From an uncultured Adlercreutzia sp. (GTDB lineage: Bacteria > Actinomycetota > Coriobacteriia > Coriobacteriales > Eggerthellaceae): a stretch of 8,407 nt of DNA. The stretch lies in NCBI GenBank assembly GCA_902478715.1, contig CABSMC010000096.1, positions 1 to 8,407 of the forward strand. Reading direction: 5' to 3'. The notes under the pieces are model-generated. The model was not told the DNA's origin and ran no database searches. It saw only the letters and a program-made list of their open reading frames with translations. Of this stretch, positions 1 through 6,458 are shown in pieces (the stretch's first letter is position 1; the number at the start of each line of letters is the position of its first letter). The position numbers and the translations under genes were made by a program.

Positions 1-1
1 C

Positions 2-196
2 TGCCCCACGTGCGCCTACACCTTTGCCGCCACGCGGCGCGCCGACGCGGCGGCGGGAGCCGTCGCGGGACCGGCCTTCTGCCAGTACCTGGAGCTGCTC
101 TTCGAGGCCGGCTTCGACTGGTCGGGCGTGTTCGGCCGGTTGGAGTCCATGTGGTCCGGCGAGTACGGCCCCTGGCTCGTCCAGGAGCTGCTCTGA
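2..196 (+). CDS. 3' end of a CCG-domain (heterodisulfide reductase subunit B-like) Fe-S protein, partial
   Basis: This is the last 64 codons of a gene that begins before the window, read in the frame starting at base 2 and ending in TGA at 194-196. The visible peptide opens with C-P-T-C-A-Y-T-F. This resembles the final CxxC of the CCG cysteine-rich module of HdrB-like proteins, where C-P-x-C-H-x-x-L is followed some 20 residues later by a hydrophobic helix. Here FCQYLELLF occupies that place, and the peptide ends in WSGEYGPWLVQELL. In the family these cysteines bind an Fe-S cluster used in electron transfer or thiol/disulfide chemistry. Only the tail is visible, so family membership rests on one motif and its spacing. 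The reading frame itself is well supported by codon use. The gene is probably unrelated to the ABC operon, which has its own promoter. Confidence 0.55.
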   Translation, partial: CPTCAYTFAATRRADAAAGAVAGPAFCQYLELLFEAGFDWSGVFGRLESMWSGEYGPWLVQELL

Positions 197-250
197 GGGC
201 GCGATCGTCCCTCGCGCGCGGCTTTAGTCGCAAGGACGTATAATTCCCCC

Positions 251-278
251 TTGACTCTTCGACACGTTGCCATAAAAT
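251..278 (+). promoter_or_regulatory. sigma-70-type promoter of the ABC importer operon
   Basis: A -35 box TTGACT (251-256; 5 of 6 to consensus) and a -10 box TAAAAT (273-278; 5 of 6) are separated by 16 bp. Transcription would start near 284-286, about 60 nt before the ATG at 346. The -10 overlaps the left edge of the long inverted repeat at 277-323, so a protein bound there would block the start site. A perfect TATAAT also lies at 239-244 but has no recognisable -35 upstream. Confidence 0.7.
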
Positions 279-323
279 GGTCTTATCTACTATTTGACTA
301 AGTCTAATAGTAGATAAGACCAT
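277..323. promoter_or_regulatory. 47-bp near-perfect inverted repeat, probable operator of the ABC operon
   Basis: The left arm 277-294 (ATGGTCTTATCTACTATT) is the exact reverse complement of 306-323. Inside the 11-bp spacer, GACT (296-299) and AGTC (301-304) also pair around the central A300. The whole 47 bp is therefore one dyad with only a T/T mismatch (295/305) and the centre unpaired. The start site predicted from the -35/-10 boxes falls inside the left arm, so the full hairpin could not form in the mRNA. This favours a DNA operator over an RNA element. The core 291-309 matches dyads at 4565-4583 and 6459-6477. Its centre is 46 bp upstream of the ATG. The regulator is not encoded in the window. 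Confidence 0.72.
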
Positions 324-345
324 CTATCAAAAACAGGGAGGAACT

Positions 346-1668
346 ATGGCAGTGAACGAATATGGCCAATGGGCATATCGTCTCGCGACGTCTCGGATGA
401 GCCGTCGCGGGTTCGTGACCGCTGCAGGCGTGACGGCGGCGGCGATGATGTTCGGCGGAACGCTCGCAGGGTGCTCCGGGTCGAGCGAGAAGGCTTCCGA
501 GGGCGGCGCGCCCTCAGCGGGCGAGGTCGACTACGCCGACTGGGACGCGGTGCTCGCCGCGGCCAAGGGGCAGACGGTCTCCTGGTACGGCTGGGGCGGC
601 GACGAGGCGCGCAACACCTGGATCAACACGGTGCTGGCCCCGGCGCTGAAGGACAAGTACGACGTCACGCTCGATCTGGTCGGCATGGACATCAACGATA
701 TCCTCACACAGCTCTCCGGCGAGATGCAGGCGGGCGTGACCGAAGGATCCATCGACTTCATCTGGATCAACGGAGAGAACTTCTACTCGTGCAAGGAGAA
801 CGGCTATTTGTGGGGCCCCTTCACGAGCTACCTGCCGAACTTCAACGACTACATCGATGCGGAAAGCCCCGAAGTGGCCTACGATTTCGGCTCTCCCACC
901 GAGGGCTTCGAGTGCCCCTACGGCAAGGCCCAGATGCAGATGTGGTACAACAGCGACATCGTCGATGCCCCGCCGACCACCGTCGAGGAGTTCAAAGCGT
1001 TCTGCCAAGCCCATCCCGGTCAGGTGACCTACCCCGAGCCCGGCGATTTCACCGGCACTGCCTTCATCTCCTGCCTCATCGCCGGCGTCATCGGAAAGGA
1101 CGAGTTCGAGAAGCTCTCGTCCATGGACGCCCCCACCGAGGAAGGTGTTCTCGCCATTGTCGAGCCCGGCCTCGACTATCTGCGCGAGTTGAGCCCGTAC
1201 CTGTGGAAGGAGGGCGCGACCTTCCCGGCTGACTCCTCCACGGTGGCCACCATGTACGCCGACGGCGAGCTCATCTTGAACATGGGCTACGGCGCGCCGC
1301 AGGATCTCGTCAACACCGGTCAGCTGCCCGAATCCACCCGCTCGTTCATCTTCGATACGGGCACGGTGGGCAACTCGAACTTCATGGCCATCGCCGCCAA
1401 TGCGCCCCACAAGGCGGCGGCCCTCGTGGCCATCAACGAGGTGGTCTCGCCGGCGATGCAGCTGTCCATCTACGAGAACCTCGGCAACATCTCGGTGCTC
1501 GACATGGCGAAGCTGCCCGAGAGCGACAGCGCCGCCTTCGCCGACGTGCCGCTTGGCTCCACCCAGATTCCCTTAGACGAGCTGTTGGATCATCGCATTG
1601 CCGAAGCAGCCGGCCCGGTTATCCCGATTCTCGAGAAGCTGTGGCTTGAGCGCGTGGCCCAGGGGTAG
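346..1668 (+). CDS. ABC transporter substrate-binding lipoprotein, YnjB-like, with Tat-type signal
   Basis: This is the extracytoplasmic binding protein of an ABC importer, 440 residues. The N terminus has a Tat-like twin-arginine motif (S19-R20-R21-G-F-V), a hydrophobic stretch (about 24-41) and a lipobox L40-A-G-C43. The mature protein would therefore be a lipoprotein anchored at Cys43 after export, possibly in folded form. A Ser/Gly/Glu-rich linker follows. The solute-binding domain contains YGWGGDEARNTWIN (81-94) and WINGENF (140-146), which I associate with the YnjB family. YnjB and its partners are annotated in KEGG as a putative thiamine transport system, but the substrate is not experimentally settled as far as I know. 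The ATG start has a good Shine-Dalgarno, GGGAGGA (336-342); the internal ATG at 397 has none. It is the first gene of a four-gene operon, 36 bp before the first permease, and lies behind the promoter and long dyad. Confidence 0.87.
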   Translation: MAVNEYGQWAYRLATSRMSRRGFVTAAGVTAAAMMFGGTLAGCSGSSEKASEGGAPSAGEVDYADWDAVLAAAKGQTVSWYGWGGDEARNTWINTVLAPALKDKYDVTLDLVGMDINDILTQLSGEMQAGVTEGSIDFIWINGENFYSCKENGYLWGPFTSYLPNFNDYIDAESPEVAYDFGSPTEGFECPYGKAQMQMWYNSDIVDAPPTTVEEFKAFCQAHPGQVTYPEPGDFTGTAFISCLIAGVIGKDEFEKLSSMDAPTEEGVLAIVEPGLDYLRELSPYLWKEGATFPADSSTVATMYADGELILNMGYGAPQDLVNTGQLPESTRSFIFDTGTVGNSNFMAIAANAPHKAAALVAINEVVSPAMQLSIYENLGNISVLDMAKLPESDSAAFADVPLGSTQIPLDELLDHRIAEAAGPVIPILEKLWLERVAQG

Positions 1669-1704
1669 AATCTGCTTGACCGAGAATGCGAAAGGGGGCC
1701 GATC

Positions 1705-2592
1705 GTGACCGTGAACCGTCTTGCCCGGCGGCGATGCGGGCGCGCTGTCGCCCCCTATCTTCTCATGGCGCCGGCGCTCGTGCTGGTCGCCGTCTTCCTC
1801 TACGGCGTGGTGAACGGGGTGCTCCAGGGTTTCGGCATCATGCCGTTTATCGGCATGGCCGATTTCACCTTCGAGTACTGGGCCGAGGCGCTCACCCGCT
1901 CCGATTTGGCCGCGTCGGTGGGCTTCAGCCTGTATATCGCCCTCGTCTCGTCGGTGGTGGCCCTTGCCGGCGGCATCGTTTTGTCGGCGGCGCTGTGCGC
2001 GGTGCGGCGCACCCGCCTGCTTTCCCTCATCGATGTGCAGATCCCGCTCATGTGCGCCCATATCCTCGTGGTGCTGGCCGCCGTTTCGCTCTTTTCGGGA
2101 TCGGGGCTCGTGCCGCGCGTTCTCTATCATCTCGGGCTCGTGGCCGCGCCCACCGACTTCCCCTCGGTGGTGGGCGACCCGAGCGGCTGGGGCATTCTCG
2201 TCACCTATGTGTGGAAGGAAGTTCCCTTCGTCGCGTTCTGCACGGTCACGCTCATGGGTCACGTGTCGGATCGCTTCGGCGAGGCGGCGGCCGCGATGGG
2301 GGCCTCGCCGGTCCACTCCTTTCTCACGGTGACGCTGCCGTTGTGCAAAGGGGCGCTCCTCAAGGCCTTTCTGGTGGTGTTCGCCTTCGCCTTCGGCGCC
2401 TACGAGGTTCCCTTCCTCCTCGGGCCCACAGCTCCCAAGGCGCTTCCCGTGCTCGCTTACCTCGAGTTCCAGAACCCCGATATCGCGAATCGGTGCGTGG
2501 CCATGGCCCTCAACGGCATCATGGCCGCCGTGACGACGGCGGCAGCGGCGGCGTATTTCGCCGTGCTGCGCCGCGAGAAGAGGGATCGATGA
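1705..2592 (+). CDS. ABC transporter permease, first subunit (YnjC N-terminal-half-like)
   Basis: This is an integral membrane subunit of the importer, 295 residues. About six membrane segments are visible, roughly at residues 18-40, 71-98, 110-133, 160-176, 208-230 and 262-288. A cytoplasmic EAA loop (F-G-E-A-A-A-A-M-G-A, then L-P-L, 181-203) docks on the ATPase. The start is GTG at 1705, preceded by AAAGGGGG at 1691-1698. The N terminus is positively charged (RLARRRCGR), as expected for a cytoplasmic end. In E. coli, YnjC is one long protein carrying two such domains; here the two halves are separate genes. The TGA stop overlaps the next start in an ATGA, implying translational coupling of the two permeases. 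Confidence 0.88.
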   Translation: MTVNRLARRRCGRAVAPYLLMAPALVLVAVFLYGVVNGVLQGFGIMPFIGMADFTFEYWAEALTRSDLAASVGFSLYIALVSSVVALAGGIVLSAALCAVRRTRLLSLIDVQIPLMCAHILVVLAAVSLFSGSGLVPRVLYHLGLVAAPTDFPSVVGDPSGWGILVTYVWKEVPFVAFCTVTLMGHVSDRFGEAAAAMGASPVHSFLTVTLPLCKGALLKAFLVVFAFAFGAYEVPFLLGPTAPKALPVLAYLEFQNPDIANRCVAMALNGIMAAVTTAAAAAYFAVLRREKRDR

Positions 2593-3416
2593 GCCGGCGG
2601 CGCGAACGGAGGCCGGCCCGCGCCGTGGCCCGCGCCCTGGTGGCCCTGCAGGCGCTCTGCGTTTTGGGCCCGGTGGCGATTATCGTGGTGTGGGCGTTCA
2701 CGGCGTCCTGGCCCTGGCCGTCGCTTCTGCCGGAGACGCTTTCCGCCCGCGGCATCGAGGAGCTGTTCGGCCCCGCCCAGCGCGCGGGGGAGGTGCTCGG
2801 TGCCTCGGTGGGCATCGCGCTGGCGACGGCGGCGCTCACGACGGCGGTGGCGACCCTCGCGGGGCGGGCGCTCTCGCATTACCGCTTTTTCGGCCGCGAG
2901 GCGCTGCGCTTCGCCGTTCTTCTGCCCTTCCTCATTCCCGCCACGGTGTTCGCCATGGGGGTGCAGGTTGCCTTCATTCGAGCAGGCTTGGCGGGTACCG
3001 TCGCGGGCGTCGTCCTCGCGCATTCCATCGTGGCTCTGCCCTATGCGACCCTTATCATGGCCGATGCCATGGAAGCGGCCGGCTCCCGGCTCGAGGAGCA
3101 GGCGCGGATGTGCGGCGCCGGCGGCGCGAGAACGTGGCTCACGGTCATCCTGCCGATGCTTGCGCCCTCTCTTCTATCGGCGGCCTCTATGAGCTATATT
3201 CTGTCATTCTCGCAGTACTTTCTCACGCTTCTGGTTGGCGCGGGCAAGGTGAAGACCCTCGCGCTCGTCATGTTCCCGTATCTCGCCAGCGGCGACCGCA
3301 CGATCGCGAGCGCCTACGGCGTGGTGTTCATCGCCGCCACGCTGGCCGTGTTCCTGCTGTTCGAGGTGCTGCTGCGCAAGCAGACGGCCCGCGAGATCGA
3401 TTACTTCAACGGATAG
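2589..3416 (+). CDS. ABC transporter permease, second subunit (YnjC C-terminal-half-like)
   Basis: This is the second membrane subunit, 275 residues, probably forming a heterodimer with the first. About six membrane segments are visible (roughly 13-38, 68-93, 104-126, 132-153, 182-206 and 240-262). The EAA-type loop at 158-179 (LEEQARMCGAGGARTWLTVILP region) shows the conserved G and the distal I-L-P. The ATG at 2589 overlaps the previous stop by 4 bp and has AGAGGG (2579-2584) in front. The frame stays open upstream as far as 1686, but that stretch lies under the first permease and encodes an Arg/Gly-rich, non-membrane peptide, so the coupled ATG is the credible start. The N terminus is strongly basic (MSRRRERRPAR). 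Confidence 0.88.
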   Translation: MSRRRERRPARAVARALVALQALCVLGPVAIIVVWAFTASWPWPSLLPETLSARGIEELFGPAQRAGEVLGASVGIALATAALTTAVATLAGRALSHYRFFGREALRFAVLLPFLIPATVFAMGVQVAFIRAGLAGTVAGVVLAHSIVALPYATLIMADAMEAAGSRLEEQARMCGAGGARTWLTVILPMLAPSLLSAASMSYILSFSQYFLTLLVGAGKVKTLALVMFPYLASGDRTIASAYGVVFIAATLAVFLLFEVLLRKQTAREIDYFNG

Positions 3417-3425
3417 GGGGAGGCA

Positions 3426-4466
3426 ATGGAGCTCGCCGTTCGTCATATCGATCTGAGCATGGGGGAGGGAAAGCGTGCCCGCACCGTGCTCAGCGACGTG
3501 TCCTTCTCCGTTCCGGATGGGGCCTTCTGCTCGCTGTTGGGCGAATCGGGGGCGGGGAAGTCGACGATACTCAAGGTGATCGCCGGCATCCTTCTGCAGG
3601 ACGCAGGCAGCGTGCTGTTCGACGGCGCGCCGGTCGACGGGCTGCCCGCGCATCGTCGCGGCCTCGGCTTCGTGTTCCAGGATGTGCGGCTGTTCCCCCA
3701 TATGACGGTCGAGGAGAACGTCGCCTATCCGCTGCGCATGGCCGGCGCGGGCAAGCGCGAGCGCCTCGCCCGCGCCGGCGAGCTGTTGGAGCGCGTGCAG
3801 CTGCCTGGCTTCGGCCCGCGCCGGGTGCAGACGCTTTCCGGCGGCCAGGCGCAGCGCGTGGCGCTGGCCCGCGCTATTGCGGCGGCGCCCGCGGCCCTGT
3901 TGCTCGACGAGCCCTTCTCGGGGCTCGATGAGAGCCTGCGCGACGATATGCGCTCGCTTCTGTTGCGCCTGCATCGGGAGGACGGCTTGACCGTGCTCAT
4001 GGTCACCCACGATGCGAACGAGGCGATCATGATGTCCGATCGCATCGTCGCCCTCGACGGCGGCCGCATTTCGCAGATCGGCACCCCTGAGGAGCTGTAC
4101 CGAAGGCCCGCCACGGCCAAGATAGCCGCCTGCTTCGGCGACTGCTCGGTGCTTAAGGGCTGCGTGGAGTCGGAACGGTTCATCCTCGACGGCATTGCGC
4201 TGCCCGCGCTCGGCATCGGCGACGGGCCGGCTGTGGCCGTGGTGCGCCAAGGCGATTGCTCGCTTAGCCCCGTTGGCGAGGGCCGTGGGACGGTGCCCGC
4301 AGGAGAGGCCGTCGTGCGTTGCGGCGTCTATGCCGGAGCGGGCTACCTGACGCGGCTCGATGTGGCGGGTCAGACGCTCACGGTGCCCACGGCCAGCCTG
4401 CCCGATCCCGGTAAGACCGTGCCCGTGCGCATCGACGGCGAAGGCTGTTTCGTGTTTTCCGCCTAG
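3426..4466 (+). CDS. ABC transporter ATP-binding protein with C-terminal TOBE-like domain (YnjD-like)
   Basis: This is the ATPase driving the importer, 346 residues. All catalytic elements are present: Walker A G39-E-S-G-A-G-K45-S-T, Q-loop Gln85, signature LSGGQ (137-141), Walker B ALLLDEP with D161-E162, D-loop SGLD (165-168) and switch His195 (VTHD). After about residue 235 comes a beta-rich tail of roughly 110 residues with no nucleotide-binding motifs. It resembles the TOBE-type regulatory or substrate-sensing domains of the MalK/PotA/FbpC subgroup. E. coli YnjD, about 217 residues, lacks such a tail. The ATG is 9 bp after the second permease stop, with a G-rich Shine-Dalgarno (GGGGGAGG, 3416-3423) very close to the start. 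It is the last gene of the operon and is followed by a terminator-like stem. Confidence 0.9.
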   Translation: MELAVRHIDLSMGEGKRARTVLSDVSFSVPDGAFCSLLGESGAGKSTILKVIAGILLQDAGSVLFDGAPVDGLPAHRRGLGFVFQDVRLFPHMTVEENVAYPLRMAGAGKRERLARAGELLERVQLPGFGPRRVQTLSGGQAQRVALARAIAAAPAALLLDEPFSGLDESLRDDMRSLLLRLHREDGLTVLMVTHDANEAIMMSDRIVALDGGRISQIGTPEELYRRPATAKIAACFGDCSVLKGCVESERFILDGIALPALGIGDGPAVAVVRQGDCSLSPVGEGRGTVPAGEAVVRCGVYAGAGYLTRLDVAGQTLTVPTASLPDPGKTVPVRIDGEGCFVFSA

Positions 4467-4496
4467 CGTCTTCGTTCGAAGGCGTTGGAACAACAG

Positions 4497-4526
4497 AAGG
4501 CCGGGGGCTTTGCTGCTCCCGGCCTT
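4497..4526. terminator. bidirectional intrinsic terminator between the ABC operon and the nucleoside hydrolase gene
   Basis: AAGGCCGGGGGC (4497-4508) pairs with GCTCCCGGCCTT (4515-4526) over 12 bp with one G-T wobble; the loop is TTTGCT. On the + strand the stem is followed by a moderately T-rich TTTGTGCTTC. On the - strand it is followed by TTCTGTTGTTCC. Both flanking genes converge on it, so it probably serves both. A smaller stem (4467-4474 with 4477-4484) sits immediately after the ATPase stop codon. Confidence 0.72.
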
Positions 4527-4564
4527 TGTGCTTCAGACGAGTCATAGTATACGACATGGCCAAC

Positions 4565-4583
4565 TATTAGACAAGATCAAATA
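4565..4583. promoter_or_regulatory. second copy of the operator-like dyad, in the convergent gap
   Basis: The 19 bp TATTAGACAAGATCAAATA matches the consensus TATTWGAYNANRTCWAMTA except at position 17 detail allowed by M. Its half-sites are TATTAGAC and, inverted, TATTTGAT. It starts 3 bp beyond the stop codon of the nucleoside hydrolase gene, where no gene starts on either strand. Twenty bases upstream of it is TAGTATAC (4545-4552), which also precedes the third copy. It could be a real binding site controlling antisense or read-through transcription, or a relic of an earlier promoter region. Confidence 0.5.
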
Positions 4584-4586
4584 TCT

Positions 4587-5462
4587 CTATCTTGCAAGGC
4601 CGAGCATCTCGCAGGCGCGCTGCCAGCCGGCGACGGCATCGGCGAGGTAGGCGGACGGGTTTGCGATGACGGGCGCGGACACGACGGCCTGCGGCGTCCC
4701 GGGCAGCGCCCGTTCCAGGTAGCCCGCAAACAAAAGCCTCGGGTTGAGGGCGACGGGGAGCGGCTCGTTGGCGAACAGCTCCGGTTTGATGAGGGCCGCG
4801 GCGGCCACCTGGTCCCAGACGGCGAAGCCGTCCCAGGCGTAGCGCTCTCCCATATCGGCGAACCAATAGTCGATGGCGCCCATAAGCCACGCGTCGTCGG
4901 TGAACGCCTCTGAGAGACGCTCGCGCGTGACGTGGGCGGGCAGGCAGTTCTGGGCCGTGGCGATGGTCACGGGCGCGCCCGAGGCGAGCAGCGCGAAGGT
5001 GGCATCCGCATCGCAGGAGAAGTTCAGCTCGTCCATGATGCGCCCGTTGATGACGAGGCTTTCCGTGATGCCTCCCATGAGCGTGAAATCGGCGGCATTT
5101 CGGAAAAACGCCTCGTCGCGGGCGGCCGCGGCGGCGAGGTTCGTCGTCGATCCCGTGGCGAGGACCGATATCTCGCCCGGTGCGGCCGCGCACGCCTCGG
5201 CGAGGAAGCGCGCCGCCTCGGTGTCGGTGTCGCCCGGGCCCGCCGCGCCGCGGTAGACGGGGATATTAAGCCCGAGTTTCTCGAAGAGAGCGCGGGTGTT
5301 GGCGTCGACGACATCGATGCCCGCGTTGCCGTACGTGGTGCACGCCGCGAGCACGCGGCAGCGCTCGGGGTTGCCCAGAAGGTACAGCAGGGCCAGCCCG
5401 TCGTCCACGTCGCAGCCGCGAACTCCCATGGTGTTGTCGAAATCGAGGATGATGTTCTTCAC
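4587..5462 (-). CDS. nucleoside hydrolase (IU-nuc fold), atypical, possibly purine-type
   Basis: Enzymes of this family hydrolyse the N-glycosidic bond of ribonucleosides to base and ribose using a bound Ca2+. The protein has 291 residues, close to the usual family length. Recognisable elements are D7-F-D9 with V19-D20-D21-G-L-A-L (the DxD...DDxLAL metal site), VLATGSTTNLA (100-110), MGG (129-131) and E145-x-N147-x3-D151 (ribose binding). The C-terminal metal Asp is D217 in AVWDQVAAAAL. Two points are unusual. Ten residues lie between D9 and D20, where typical enzymes have three. The His before the last metal Asp is replaced by Trp216, as in the purine-specific IAG-type enzymes. The start is GTG with AGGAGCT at 5467-5473 upstream. 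The gene begins 39 bp after the PhnP-like gene and is probably co-transcribed with it. The true substrate could be another ribosyl compound. Confidence 0.83.
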   Translation of the reverse strand: MKNIILDFDNTMGVRGCDVDDGLALLYLLGNPERCRVLAACTTYGNAGIDVVDANTRALFEKLGLNIPVYRGAAGPGDTDTEAARFLAEACAAAPGEISVLATGSTTNLAAAAARDEAFFRNAADFTLMGGITESLVINGRIMDELNFSCDADATFALLASGAPVTIATAQNCLPAHVTRERLSEAFTDDAWLMGAIDYWFADMGERYAWDGFAVWDQVAAAALIKPELFANEPLPVALNPRLLFAGYLERALPGTPQAVVSAPVIANPSAYLADAVAGWQRACEMLGLAR

Positions 5463-5501
5463 AGATAGCTCCTAACGATGCGCGTCAGAGGCCGCGCCCC
5501 T

Positions 5502-6353
5502 TTACAGCAAAATGGTGAGGCCGTCGGCAGCGCAGCGCACCCGGCCGTCGTAGGGCTCAAGGCGCGCTTCCAACTCGGCCAAGGTGATCGGCGTGTCGTA
5601 GTGCATGGCCAAATGCGTCAGGTAGATGGTGCCCGCCCCGAGCGCCAGTCCCTCCTCGATGGTCTCCTGCACGCTGTGGTGGGCGGCGGGGCTCCAGTTG
5701 CGGCCCCAGAACGTGGCGTCCATGATGAGCGTGTCACAGCCGCGCACCCGCTCGGCGGTTTCGGGGGGAAGCGCGCCGGTGTCCGAGGCGTAGAAGGTGC
5801 GGCGACCGGAGGGGCCCTCCATGAGGTAGCCGTACGTGCCCGGGGCGTGAGTGACGGGAAGGGCGGTGTAGCGGACGTCGTCGAAGGCGAATTCATCGAA
5901 GGGAGCCAGCTCTTGGAAATCGAGGATGTCGTCCAGGTAATGGAACTCGGCGAGGATGCCCGCGCGCGCCGCAGGGCTCGCCGCGCAGGGAAGCGGGGCT
6001 CCCGTGACCAGCCTGACCATGTACTCCAGCTCGCCGAGGCCCCCCAGATGATCGAAGTGCGCATGGGTCCACAGCACGCGGTCGACCGCGCGCACGTCCT
6101 CGCGTTCGAGCTGGTGGCGCAAATCGGGCGGCGTGTCCAGAAGAAGCGTGCGCTCGTTGCGCACGAGCACGCCGCAGTCGCCGCGTCGGGCGCGCGGATC
6201 GCGTCGGGCCTCCTCGCAGGCGGGGCATTCGCAGAAGAAGGCGGGCACGCCGCAGCCCGCGCCCGTGCCGAGGAACGTGAGGGCGGGGCCGGAAGAGGGG
6301 GCCGCCGGCGCGGTTGCCGAGGGGGTCTGCGCTGCCGGCGTCGATGCGCTCAT
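5502..6353 (-). CDS. PhnP-like metallo-beta-lactamase-fold phosphodiesterase
   Basis: This is a 283-residue MBL-fold hydrolase. After an Ala/Pro/Ser-rich N-terminal extension of about 24 residues the fold starts at LTFLGTGAGCGVPAF. It is followed by C41-E-C43-P-A-C46, the cysteine cluster that binds a structural zinc in PhnP. Active-site ligands are T96-H97-A-H99-F-D101-H102, H169 (PVTHAPG), D191 (ASDTG) and H247 (LTHLAMHYD). D212 and H225-H226 lie near the active site. PhnP cleaves 5-phosphoribosyl 1,2-cyclic phosphate in C-P lyase pathways, but relatives cleave other cyclic or diester phosphates, and no phn genes are visible here. The ATG has an excellent AAAGGAG five bases upstream. It is the first gene of a two-gene operon with the nucleoside hydrolase and divergent from the phosphotransferase. 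The specific substrate is unknown. Confidence 0.85.
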   Translation of the reverse strand: MSASTPAAQTPSATAPAAPSSGPALTFLGTGAGCGVPAFFCECPACEEARRDPRARRGDCGVLVRNERTLLLDTPPDLRHQLEREDVRAVDRVLWTHAHFDHLGGLGELEYMVRLVTGAPLPCAASPAARAGILAEFHYLDDILDFQELAPFDEFAFDDVRYTALPVTHAPGTYGYLMEGPSGRRTFYASDTGALPPETAERVRGCDTLIMDATFWGRNWSPAAHHSVQETIEEGLALGAGTIYLTHLAMHYDTPITLAELEARLEPYDGRVRCAADGLTILL

Positions 6354-6441
6354 GACAGCTCCTTTCCGCGCGCCGAGGCACGCAAGGGTCGAGTTCGGCG
6401 CGTCGAGACCTCTCGTCCCGTCGCCGCTGCGAAGTAACTTG

Positions 6442-6450
6442 TAGTATACT
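6442..6450. promoter_or_regulatory. possible -10 element(s) in the divergent intergenic region
   Basis: TAGTATACT contains the 8-bp palindrome AGTATACT (6443-6450). It presents TATACT, a good -10 hexamer, on both strands: 6445-6450 for the phosphotransferase side and 6448-6443 for the PhnP-like side. No convincing -35 lies at 16-18 bp on the + strand. On the - strand TTGATA (6474-6469) is present but 20 bp away. TAGTATAC also occurs at 4545-4552, so it may instead be part of a protein-binding site. Confidence 0.35.
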
Positions 6451-6458
6451 CTCGCATA

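Noticed and set aside
195..213. GAGGG/CCCTC stem as a terminator for the upstream Fe-S protein gene
   Set aside because: Only 5 bp in the outer stem, partly inside the stop codon, and no T-run.
239..244. Perfect TATAAT as the operon's -10
   Set aside because: No -35 at a suitable distance and no extended -10; the TTGACT/TAAAAT pair downstream is better placed.
277..323. Mobile element end or integration site, suggested by the long inverted repeat
   Set aside because: No transposase, integrase or target duplication nearby, and the core recurs as a regulatory-type dyad in two other gaps.
285..345. TPP or other riboswitch in the ABC operon leader, suggested by the YnjBCD-thiamine link
   Set aside because: The predicted leader is about 60 nt, lacks a THI-box-like core, and is dominated by the DNA dyad.
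514..1410. 298-residue - strand frame opposite the binding protein gene
   Set aside because: A shadow of the binding protein gene with no domain or ribosome binding site.
1686..2588. Upstream extension of the second permease frame to 1686 (a 576-residue reading frame)
   Set aside because: The extra part lies under the first permease, encodes an Arg/Gly/His-rich peptide without membrane segments, and the ATGA-coupled ATG at 2589 is the natural start. Open frames are expected in GC-rich DNA.
3204..4493. Long open frame on the - strand opposite the second permease and the ATPase
   Set aside because: It lies opposite two genes with complete motifs, has His/Arg/Gln-rich composition typical of antisense GC-rich frames, and shows no recognisable domain.
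4378..4563. Small - strand frame across the convergent gap
   Set aside because: It would start at TTG without a ribosome binding site and runs through the terminator stem into the ATPase gene.
5478..6437. 319-residue + strand frame opposite the PhnP-like gene
   Set aside because: Arg/Gly/Ala-rich antisense frame; the - strand has the zinc ligands and a strong ribosome binding site.
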